From: Ornithoclostridium sp949298505
Lineage (GTDB): Bacteria; Bacillota; Clostridia; Christensenellales; UBA3700
DNA length: 45,512 nt
NCBI GenBank assembly: GCA_949298505.1
Contig: CASFWW010000041.1
Span: forward strand, 1 to 45,512
Direction: 5' to 3'
Position 1 is the first letter of the stretch; each line of letters opens with the position of its first letter. Positions 39,221-45,512 of the stretch are shown here, piece after piece. Position numbers and translations under genes: made by a program. The notes beneath the pieces are model-generated. The model saw only the letters and a list, made by a program, of their open reading frames with translations. It was not told where the DNA came from and made no database searches.

Positions 39221-39805
39221 TCAAGCCGCCTCCTTTGCAAAAAGCACTTCGCGTGCGAACATGAGCGCGCAGTCGACCGCGTTGTTGAGCGCGTTGGTCG
39301 AATAAGTCGCGCCGCTGATCAGCACCTTTATTCCGTCTCCCGACGTCGTGAAATACATGTCGCCGGCGATCTCGTCGTTGTGAGCGGAGTAGACGTCGTA
39401 TGTCAGCTTTGACATAAGGGTCTGTTTTTCGTAGCTTTCGAGGACTACTTTTTCAATGCCCGCAAAAGCTCCATCTTTTACGGTCAGCACGACCCATACG
39501 GTTATCGTGCCGCCTTTGTAGCCGTTGCCGCCCGTCGCCTGTACCAGGTAGTTGCCGTTTTCGAGCAGATATACCTTTGACAGCGAGCCGTAGTCGTTCG
39601 TCAGCTGATTTTCTTCGAAAGTCAGCTCCTCATACTGCATTTCTTCGCCGTACACCTTTTCTATCGCGCGCATCGTGCGTTCTTCTTCGGATACGCTGAG
39701 CACGTCGTTGAGGATGGCGAGAAGTCCGCCCGCGATAAGCGCGATGATAAGAAGGACTATTATGCATTTAAACGCCTGACTTGTGAAAAACTGTTTGACC
39801 GTCAT
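39221..39805 (-). CDS. rnfG: Rnf complex subunit G (flavoprotein)
   Basis: A 194-residue subunit with one N-terminal membrane helix and an extracytoplasmic FMN-binding domain. FMN is linked to threonine in S-G-A-T-Y-S-T (near residue 175), the usual flavinylation motif S/T-G-A-T. The ApbE transferase that makes the link is not in the window. The start overlaps the rnfD stop. Confidence 0.94.
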   Translation of the reverse strand: MTVKQFFTSQAFKCIIVLLIIALIAGGLLAILNDVLSVSEEERTMRAIEKVYGEEMQYEELTFEENQLTNDYGSLSKVYLLENGNYLVQATGGNGYKGGTITVWVVLTVKDGAFAGIEKVVLESYEKQTLMSKLTYDVYSAHNDEIAGDMYFTTSGDGIKVLISGATYSTNALNNAVDCALMFAREVLFAKEAA

Positions 39806-40836
39806 TGTTTTCCGCCCTCCTCTTTTGCGGCTTTCGCCGCTTTTTTCGCCGCTATTTTAGCGCGGGTACGTTCGATGAACCCGGGCGCGCCGAACGGACG
39901 CGGACGGATGTATGCGTTGATCAGCGGGACGAGCAGATTCATCAGAAGTATCGCGAAGGACACGACCTCTATCTTCGTCGCCGCTCTGAGCACCGCGGTA
40001 AGGATACCCAGCGCCACGAAATACACGTAATTGCCTGCCGTGCTGTTGGGGCTGGTCACGTAGTCGGTCGCCATGAATATTGCGCCTAAGAACAAGCCGC
40101 CCGAAAGTATAGAGGGCAGGAACTGAGCGAAATCGAATTTAGCGAGGCAGACCGCGACGAAACCTTCGACGACAATGTAGATAACGGGGAACTGCCACTT
40201 TATTACCTTGCGTACGACCAGGTATATGCCGCCGATTAGAAGCGCGAGCTTGCACGTTTCGCCTATGCAACCCGCCATGCCCGTGCCGAGGAACATGTCG
40301 AGCAGACTGACGTTGGCGCCGTTGCCTCCCAGTATTGAAGTCAGCACCGTCGCGCCCGTCGTCACGCTTCCGTCAAGCGCGGAAATCGTCGGAGCCACCC
40401 AGCCTGAGACCATCATGGACTGGAACGCGATGAACGCGAAAACTCTGCCGGTGATCGCCGGGTTGACGATGTTCTTGCCCGTGCCGCCGAACAGCATTTT
40501 GACGACCGCGATCGAGAATATTGCGGATATCAGCGGAACGTACCATTTTACGTGAGAGGGGAGACACATCGCAAGGAGGAGTCCCGTCACAACGCTGGTG
40601 AAGTCGAACAATCTGACGATCTCCAGCGGTTTTTTCTTAAGGCACAGGCTGTATACGAATTCCGTCGCCACGCTTGCCGCCACGCTTATCAGAATGGTCA
40701 CCAGCGCGTCCACGCCGAAGTACACGCAACCCATGACCGCCGCCGGAAGCAGTGCGATCACGACGTCGAGCATGATTCCTCTCGTCGTGCGTTTGCCTCT
40801 TATATGAGGGCTGTCGGATACGATTACTTTTTCCAT
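39802..40836 (-). CDS. rnfD: Rnf complex subunit D (membrane flavoprotein)
   Basis: A 344-residue membrane subunit homologous to NqrB, thought to form the ion path. Motifs: S-P-H-I-R-G-K-R-T-T-R-G-I-M-L-D-V, V-N-P-A-I-T-G-R-V-F-A-F, and flavinylation T-T-G-A-T-V-L-T. It carries about nine helices and ends in a Lys/Ala-rich tail (A-K-I-A-A-K-K-A-A-K-A-A-K). RBS GGAGGGA. Confidence 0.95.
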   Translation of the reverse strand: MEKVIVSDSPHIRGKRTTRGIMLDVVIALLPAAVMGCVYFGVDALVTILISVAASVATEFVYSLCLKKKPLEIVRLFDFTSVVTGLLLAMCLPSHVKWYVPLISAIFSIAVVKMLFGGTGKNIVNPAITGRVFAFIAFQSMMVSGWVAPTISALDGSVTTGATVLTSILGGNGANVSLLDMFLGTGMAGCIGETCKLALLIGGIYLVVRKVIKWQFPVIYIVVEGFVAVCLAKFDFAQFLPSILSGGLFLGAIFMATDYVTSPNSTAGNYVYFVALGILTAVLRAATKIEVVSFAILLMNLLVPLINAYIRPRPFGAPGFIERTRAKIAAKKAAKAAKEEGGKQ

Positions 40837-40845
40837 ATTTCCCTC

Positions 40846-42147
40846 CTATTTCATCTCTCTGAGTTTTTGTTTGCAAAGCTGGATGCTCTGGACGAGCGCC
40901 CTGCTAGCGGGGCAGACGTACGCGCAGGAGCCGCACTCAATGCAGTTGATCACTCCGCCGCGGTCTCTCGCCATTACGTAGTCGCCCGCCTGAGTATAGA
41001 AATCTATATCCATAGGCATCAGGTGCATCGGGCACGCTCTCGCGCAACTTCCGCAGCTTATGCACGGGGTCGGGTTTGAAAGCGACACTTCGCTTTTGGG
41101 GAGAAGGAGCAGACCGCTGTCCGTCTTGCGTGTGTAGTAGTCGGTCGAAAGCATAGTCGCGCCCATCATCGGACCGCCGTCGATTATCATGCCGATATCG
41201 CCCTTTATGCCGCCGCATTTGTCGAGTATGTAATCGAAACTCGTGCCGAATCTTACGATGAGGTTTGCGGGATTTTCCACGCATTGACCGGATACGGTGA
41301 CCACGCGTTCGAAGAGCGGTTTATTGAGCTCTACCGCTTCGTATACCGCGTAAGAAGTCGCTATATTCTGTACTACGCAACCGGCGTCGGCAGGCAGTTT
41401 TCCGGGCGGGACCCTTCTTCCCGTACAACAGTAGATAAGGTGCTTTTCGCTTCCCATCGGGTAACGCTTGCGCAGGATCACCACGTCGAGGTCGTCGTAC
41501 TTTTCGAACAGCGCAATCGCTTCCGGCTTGTTCTTTTCAACGCCGACGATGATGTGCGAGACGCCCAGCGCTTTGGCGATCAGCCTGAAGCCTTCAACCA
41601 GCTTGTCCGTCTGTTCGATCATAAGGCGGTAGTCGCAGGTCAGATAAGGCTCGCATTCCGCCGCGTTTATGATCAGCGTATCTACGGGGGTCTTGGGAGA
41701 GAGTTTTATGAAGGTGGGGAAGCCTGCGCCGCCCATACCGACAATTCCGGCTTCCGCGATCCTTGCGATGATAGACTCTTTTGTCTTTTCCTTGAGCGGC
41801 TCGAGGGGGACGAAGGTGTCGTCCGCTTCCGGGTCGCGGTTGATGACCACGTGACTGTCCATGCCTCCGCGCGGATTCGCGCGTTTTTCGATCGCGATGA
41901 CCTTGCCTGAGACGCTGCTGTAAATGTTAGCGCTGACAAAGCCGTCCGCTTTTGCGATGAGCTGACCGCATTTCACTTCGTCTCCGACCGCGACGACGGG
42001 CGTCGCAGGCTTGCCAATGTGCTGTTGCAGGGCGATGGAGACTATGTTCGGGGCTTCCAGCCGGGTGATCGGGCAGTCTTTACTGATGAATTTCATGTCG
42101 CGGAAATGCACGCCGCGGCTGAAAAACTTGCCGTTTCTTGCTTTCAC
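40846..42147 (-). CDS. rnfC: Rnf complex subunit C (NADH dehydrogenase part)
   Basis: A 433-residue peripheral subunit that binds NADH and FMN. The N-terminal barrel region has G-K-P-A-T-P-V-V-A-V-G-D-E-V-K; the flavin/NAD part has G-I-V-G-M-G-G-A-G-F-P-T-F-I-K-L and N-A-A-E-C-E-P-Y-L-T-C-D. Two 4Fe-4S motifs follow: C-I-S-C-G-S-C-A-R-A-C-P and C-I-E-C-G-S-C-A-Y-V-C-P. The start is GTG with GGAGGT before it. First of six rnf genes; the upstream Gx-type gene may share the transcript, as only 64 bases separate them. Confidence 0.95.
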   Translation of the reverse strand: MKARNGKFFSRGVHFRDMKFISKDCPITRLEAPNIVSIALQQHIGKPATPVVAVGDEVKCGQLIAKADGFVSANIYSSVSGKVIAIEKRANPRGGMDSHVVINRDPEADDTFVPLEPLKEKTKESIIARIAEAGIVGMGGAGFPTFIKLSPKTPVDTLIINAAECEPYLTCDYRLMIEQTDKLVEGFRLIAKALGVSHIIVGVEKNKPEAIALFEKYDDLDVVILRKRYPMGSEKHLIYCCTGRRVPPGKLPADAGCVVQNIATSYAVYEAVELNKPLFERVVTVSGQCVENPANLIVRFGTSFDYILDKCGGIKGDIGMIIDGGPMMGATMLSTDYYTRKTDSGLLLLPKSEVSLSNPTPCISCGSCARACPMHLMPMDIDFYTQAGDYVMARDRGGVINCIECGSCAYVCPASRALVQSIQLCKQKLREMK

Positions 42148-42211
42148 AGTTACCTCCGATGATGTATTTGCACCGAGTGCTTTCCCCCAGAAGGGGCAAT
42201 TTGTTCCGGGT

Positions 42212-42736
42212 TCAGACGTTCGCGCCCATTTTCGCGAACATACGCGAAGGGATGCGTTTTGCGATCAGCACGCACGCGGCGCCGACGGCAAAGCCGCTGA
42301 CCGCGCCGAGCAGTATCAGATAGGGCAGATATACGATTGCCTGCCACGTCATGGATATTGCGCAGAAGACGACGCACTGCACGGTGTTGTGGAGCACCGC
42401 AGAGCATACGCTAATGCAGACGAAGCTGATTTTCGGGAATACGAACGTATACAGAATTATTGCCGCGCTCACGCTGACCGCGCCTGCGCACAGACCGAAG
42501 ATCATTGAAGAAAGCGACCCCACGATCAGGTTGCCCAGAACACAGCGGAGCATAACAATGAGAATTGCGGCATAAGGGGAATAGAGCGCGAGAGCGAGCA
42601 TTGAAAAAGCGTTGCCGAGGCCGAGTTTTGCGCCCGGAATAAACATAGGCGGCAGAAAACTCTCCAACATAAACGCTATAAGACTCATTGCGAGCAGAAC
42701 TGAAATGCCCGCTATTTTCCTCGTCCCCAAACCCAT
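42212..42736 (-). CDS. Gx-transporter / HepS1-like membrane protein
   Basis: A 174-residue protein with about five hydrophobic helices. The motif F-I-P-G-A-K-L-G-L-G-N and L-R-C-V-L-G-N-L-I-V-G-S is typical of the family annotated heptaprenyl diphosphate synthase component I or Gx transporter; the biochemical role is not settled. A copy often sits beside Rnf or ApbE/NusG-like genes in Clostridia. The ATG at 42736 is chosen because the upstream frame (to 42799) runs through the promoter. No strong SD is seen. Confidence 0.75.
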   Translation of the reverse strand: MGLGTRKIAGISVLLAMSLIAFMLESFLPPMFIPGAKLGLGNAFSMLALALYSPYAAILIVMLRCVLGNLIVGSLSSMIFGLCAGAVSVSAAIILYTFVFPKISFVCISVCSAVLHNTVQCVVFCAISMTWQAIVYLPYLILLGAVSGFAVGAACVLIAKRIPSRMFAKMGANV

Positions 42737-42770
42737 ATAACAGACAACCCTTAAATTAAAGATTAAATAT

Positions 42771-42799
42771 ATTATAAAATAAATAACGTTACTTGTCAA
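42771..42799 (-). promoter_or_regulatory. Promoter of the Gx-like gene and perhaps the Rnf operon
   Basis: On the minus strand TTGACA (42794-42799), 17-bp spacer, TATAAT (42771-42776): full consensus, in AT-rich DNA. Confidence 0.85.
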
Positions 42800-42941
42800 T
42801 TTGAGTTAAAAAAAGACGAGAAATCAATATTTTTTTAACAAACTTGCGTTTCCGGACCGCGACGTGCGAAAAAGTCCGGCGAAATGCGGATCCCGCACGC
42901 AGGGCAGAATAAACAATATTAATCAGTTATGAAAAAGCAAT

Positions 42942-42966
42942 AAAAAAGCGGAGCTGTTCGCTCCGC
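42942..42966 (-). terminator. Terminator of the GH18-like lipoprotein gene
   Basis: GCGGAGC TGTTC GCTCCGC (42948-42966) followed on the minus strand by TTTTTTA. Confidence 0.85.
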
Positions 42967-42984
42967 GGCGGGGACGGATGACCG

Positions 42985-44313
42985 TCACATACTTTCTTTA
43001 ATCGCGTTTGCCAGAGAAAGGCTTTCGCTTGCGTCGTAATGCGGACAGACGGAGAGGATTCCTGCAATGCCGTAATCATAGCAGAACGCCGCCATATCGC
43101 GCACGAACGCATAGCCGTTGAAGCGTATCTTAGTCTCGTCGTCAAGAGTGATCACATTGCCGTATTTGCCGAGCTGAGAGGCATAATCGCAATACTTGTA
43201 AAGCGTTTCGCTTTCTTTGTCATAGCTGTAAAAGGGCAAAGTGAGGTAAGTTTTCGATTTTGGCAGATCGCTGTCCTTGAGCGTCTCCAGCGTTTCGCAG
43301 ACTGTCTGAGAGAACGTGCATTGAGTGTTGTCGGCGAGGTTGGGAGTCAGCACGTAGAAGTTGTCTATCAGTTGTTTGGACTGTTTATTGAAGAAGGAAG
43401 CGTCCGGATTGATGAACACGCCTATTTCGTAGGGGGACATCAGTTTTCCGCGCAGAGTTTCGATAAAATCGTTGTATGAACCGTAATCGAACAGGTTTTC
43501 GGCAAAATTGAAATCAAAGCCGAACACAGCGCCGTCAAACCCTGAGCCTCTCAGCAGGCGCGCAACGTTGCTTGACAGAACTTCCGCATTGTCTTTGAGC
43601 GCGTTGTGACGGACGTCGTTTTCGTCCTCGTTTTCGTCTGGCTTAGGCAGGATCACCAGATGGATCTTCGCAGAGTAATTGAAAGATCTGATCGTCTTGG
43701 TGACAGAAAGCAGATCTGAACCGTTGACGTTGAGATTGCCGTCTGAATCGTAGTATGCTAGAGGGTAGACGATATAGTCGGTGTAATTCTTGATCTGGGA
43801 CAAGTTCACGCCTTCGAACGGGTCGCCGCCTTCGTTGAGTCTGACGAAAGCCGTAGAGTGGAAATCTCTGTTGCGCGGCAGGTTGTATACGCCGACGTCG
43901 GTCAGCTTGTAAGTGCCTTTGCAAGAAGTGACTTTGATCGTGATGGAAGTGGCGGTCGTCGTGCCCAGGTAGACGTTTCTCATTTTGCCTATTTCGTCCT
44001 GAGTCGTCACCAGTTCGTCGTTGACGTAAACTTCGAACCCGGTCACGTTGTTGCCGTTTTCGTACAGGAATATTTCGTTGCATACGACAGCGCTGTCCCA
44101 CGAAATTTTCACCCACGCTTCGCCTGAAGCCTTGAGAGAAAAGTTGATCTTGTTATCGCCGTTGCTGTAAGAGAAATTTGCGTAGTCCGCGAGATTGGTC
44201 GCGTTGACTTCAAAAAGGTTCTTGATGTTGCTGCAACCGACGAGCGCTCCCACAAGAACTGAGAGCGTAAAAACGATCACGATCAGAGTTAAAATCAACG
44301 ACTTTCTTTTCAT
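42985..44313 (-). CDS. Lipoprotein with discoidin-like and degenerate GH18-like regions
   Basis: A 442-residue surface lipoprotein. The signal peptide ends in L-V-G-C (C27). Residues about 30-150 form a beta-sandwich like an F5/8 type C (discoidin) domain, with W-V-K-I-S-W-D and I-T-I-K-V-T-S. Residues 180-442 look like a GH18-type barrel, with G-F-D-G-A-V-F-G-F-D-F-N at 258-269 in place of the active D-G-x-D-x-D-x-E motif; the catalytic Glu is absent. It may therefore bind glycan without cutting it. The ATG at 44313 has no SD and lies 9 bases after a TATAAT, so the message may be leaderless. Single gene with a terminator. Confidence 0.7.
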   Translation of the reverse strand: MKRKSLILTLIVIVFTLSVLVGALVGCSNIKNLFEVNATNLADYANFSYSNGDNKINFSLKASGEAWVKISWDSAVVCNEIFLYENGNNVTGFEVYVNDELVTTQDEIGKMRNVYLGTTTATSITIKVTSCKGTYKLTDVGVYNLPRNRDFHSTAFVRLNEGGDPFEGVNLSQIKNYTDYIVYPLAYYDSDGNLNVNGSDLLSVTKTIRSFNYSAKIHLVILPKPDENEDENDVRHNALKDNAEVLSSNVARLLRGSGFDGAVFGFDFNFAENLFDYGSYNDFIETLRGKLMSPYEIGVFINPDASFFNKQSKQLIDNFYVLTPNLADNTQCTFSQTVCETLETLKDSDLPKSKTYLTLPFYSYDKESETLYKYCDYASQLGKYGNVITLDDETKIRFNGYAFVRDMAAFCYDYGIAGILSVCPHYDASESLSLANAIKESM

Positions 44314-44322
44314 AGCATATTC

Positions 44323-44328
44323 ATTATA
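44323..44328 (-). promoter_or_regulatory. -10 element next to the lipoprotein start
   Basis: TATAAT on the minus strand 9 bases before the ATG; the -35 is weak. Suggests a leaderless transcript. Confidence 0.45.
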
Positions 44329-44481
44329 CCATATTATCTGCGATAGAGAACAAAAAAATTGTAAATTAGCAAAAACGAATATAAAAATCGTGATGCCGAT
44401 TATCAATTGTCATGCTTATAATCTTTGGGTACAGGAGTGAGGAGCGGCATGAAAGACGGCTATTGTCAAAACTCGAAAAAA

Positions 44482-44508
44482 AGGAAGAGGCGGCGAAAAA
44501 CGCCGCCT
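44482..44508 (-). terminator. Terminator of the rubrerythrin gene
   Basis: AGGCGGCG AAAAA CGCCGCCT (44488-44508), followed on the minus strand by a T-rich tract. A second hairpin (GTGTGC/GCACAC, 44525-44541) lies just before it. Confidence 0.85.
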
Positions 44509-44553
44509 GTTGTGAGGGGGATTTGTGTGCTTAACGCACACGGGTATAAAAAA

Positions 44554-45150
44554 TCAGTTATTGTCGTTGAGCTTCAGCATCACTGCGCCCTGCTTTGCCT
44601 GACAGAGAGGGCAGACCTTCCAGGCTTCTTTTGCGGTCGCTTCGTAGCCGCAGTCTGCGCATTTCCATTTGACCGCGGTCGGGCGGCAGTACAGCTTGCC
44701 CTGAGAAAGCTGTTTGTAAAGATCGGTGAACAGTTTGTTGTGGCAGGTCTCCACCTGAACAACGTTTTCGAAAAGTCCCGCGATATCCTTGAACCCTTCT
44801 TCGCGCGCTACTTTCGCAAACTCGGGGTAGATCCTCGTTGCTTCTTCGTTTTCGTCCTCTGCCGCAAATTTCAGGTTTTCGACAAGGTTCCATTTTTCCT
44901 TAAACGGGTATTCCGCGCATATCTCCACAGAATTTATCGCCGCATTCTTGTCTGCCGTCTGAATGAAAGAGTAGAACATTCTGGAGTGGTGGAATTCCTG
45001 ATTGGCTACCTGCTTTATGATCTTCGCCATTTCAGAATAGCCTTCCTGCTTTGCGCCGTATACGATGTAGTCGTAACGCGCCTTTGCCATACATTCGCCC
45101 GCAAAAGCGCGGGCAAGATTCTTGAAAGTTTCGCTGTTTTTGAGTTGCAT
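44554..45150 (-). CDS. Rubrerythrin
   Basis: A 198-residue peroxide-reducing protein of anaerobes. The N-terminal ferritin-like domain carries diiron motifs E-x-x-A-R-Y (G-E-C-M-A-K-A-R-Y) and E-x-x-H (Q-E-F-H-H), then E-E-A-T-R-I-Y-P-E-F and E-T-C-H. The C-terminal rubredoxin-type iron site is C-A-D-C-G-Y with C-P-L-C. The start at 45150 follows GGAGGT; the longer frame to 45180 is rejected. A CATGA-TTT-TCATG palindrome at 45197-45209 lies in its upstream region and may be an operator. No promoter of good quality is seen. Confidence 0.95.
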   Translation of the reverse strand: MQLKNSETFKNLARAFAGECMAKARYDYIVYGAKQEGYSEMAKIIKQVANQEFHHSRMFYSFIQTADKNAAINSVEICAEYPFKEKWNLVENLKFAAEDENEEATRIYPEFAKVAREEGFKDIAGLFENVVQVETCHNKLFTDLYKQLSQGKLYCRPTAVKWKCADCGYEATAKEAWKVCPLCQAKQGAVMLKLNDNN

Positions 45151-45359
45151 AATTACCTCCGTCGTGAGAAGTATTGCCACGATCGCAGAGATTATTCATG
45201 ATTTTCATGTGGGCTTTTAAGTTCCCAGCCGACAAAACGTTGATTTTAACAAAATGCCGTATCCCGGCAAGGTGTCGTATCCTTTTTTTGCGACATATTT
45301 CAGCTTTTTACAGATGCGAAAAAACAACAACTTTGCGTACATACTGTTTTTAATATATT

Positions 45360-45382
45360 TTTTACCAAAATTATTGGTAAAA
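45360..45382. repeat. 23-bp palindrome, copy 1
   Basis: Arms TTTTACCAA and TTGGTAAAA around AATTA. Identical to copy 2 at 45454. Confidence 0.9.
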
Positions 45383-45453
45383 CACTTGTTCTGTGCGATT
45401 TTAATTGCTTATTTCACCAAATCGCCGGCAAATCAAACCGTTGCAGATGTTGG

Positions 45454-45476
45454 TTTTACCAAAATTATTGGTAAAA
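45454..45476. repeat. 23-bp palindrome, copy 2
   Basis: Same 23 bases as copy 1, starting 94 bp (about nine helical turns) further on. A TTTCACCAAA half-like site lies between the two. Confidence 0.9.
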
Positions 45477-45481
45477 TCTAT

Positions 45482-45503
45482 TTTTCCCAATAAACTGGGA
45501 AAA
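45482..45503. repeat. Related shorter palindrome
   Basis: TTTTCCCA, 6-base spacer ATAAAC, TGGGAAAA. Built like the 23-bp palindrome but with a different core. Confidence 0.75.
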
Positions 45504-45512
45504 GCGTGAATA

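Larger units (their letters stand above)
45151..45512. other. 362-bp gene-free right end with paired palindromes
   Basis: Contains the palindrome at 45197-45209, two identical 23-bp palindromes (45360-45382, 45454-45476) and a third, related one (45482-45503). One open frame at 45254-45493 has no RBS and unlikely composition. The flanking gene on the right is outside the window. Confidence 0.6.

Noticed and set aside
44425..45201. 258-codon plus-strand frame
   Set aside because: It is the antisense of the rubrerythrin gene, whose metal motifs are unmistakable.
45254..45493. 79-codon frame at the right end
   Set aside because: No RBS, runs through both palindromes, residue use unlike the neighbours.
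45360..45503. CRISPR array
   Set aside because: Only two identical repeats, strongly palindromic, with spacing of 71 bases and no cas genes in the window.

Overview
The window reads as chromosomal DNA of a strictly anaerobic, low-to-mid GC Gram-positive bacterium of the class Clostridia, probably a gut commensal. The evidence is a complete Rnf complex in the clostridial order C-D-G-E-A-B, a rubrerythrin, strong Shine-Dalgarno sequences, sigma-A-type promoters with 17-bp spacers, lipoproteins with Gram-positive lipoboxes, and cytoplasmic glycosidases without signal peptides. Placement below class is not possible by eye; a Christensenellales-like lineage is only a guess. No rRNA, tRNA or CRISPR array was recognised.

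Layout. 1-140: start of an IS30-family transposase running off the left edge. 247-741: PaaI-type thioesterase. 941-3391: operon of iron alcohol dehydrogenase, thiamine pyrophosphokinase and HAD phosphatase. 3444-5927: large membrane protein with a repeat region and a ribosomal-protein-uL15-like C-terminus. 5990-9225: GH20 hexosaminidase and GH36 alpha-galactosidase. 9318-13301: P-type ATPase, RadC and YgjP-like peptidase in overlapping frames. 13399-13490: four perfect DnaA boxes. 13561-15169: cell-wall amidase and convergent NlpC/P60 lipoprotein. 15411-17042: GH27 alpha-galactosidase with an inserted domain. 17152-21012: small proteins, RlmCD/RumA-type rRNA methyltransferase, lipoprotein, DUF4279-like and YbjN proteins. 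21276-23724: operon of two GNAT acetyltransferases and a TIR-methyltransferase-like fusion. 23849-30963: AraC regulator divergent from a GPH-type sugar symporter with a long charged tail, an MBL hydrolase, and a GH38 alpha-mannosidase. 31186-33576: Xre regulator divergent from a membrane protein and a Sel1/TPR-like protein. 33829-36730: small proteins, a secreted protein and an HTH-membrane regulator. 37049-42736: Rnf operon headed by a Gx-transporter/HepS1-like membrane protein. 42985-44313: lipoprotein with discoidin-like and degenerate GH18-like parts. 44554-45150: rubrerythrin. 45151-45512: non-coding DNA with two identical 23-bp palindromes.

How it fits together. Four or five exo-acting glycosidases (GH20, GH36, GH27, GH38) plus a GPH symporter suggest import of short galactosides, mannosides and HexNAc oligosaccharides and their breakdown inside the cell. 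Rnf couples ferredoxin and NAD redox chemistry to ion pumping, and rubrerythrin handles peroxide.

The strongest candidates for something undescribed are the GNAT-GNAT-TIR/methyltransferase-like operon, the membrane protein ending in a uL15-like domain, the isolated DnaA-box cluster, and the paired palindromes at the right edge.
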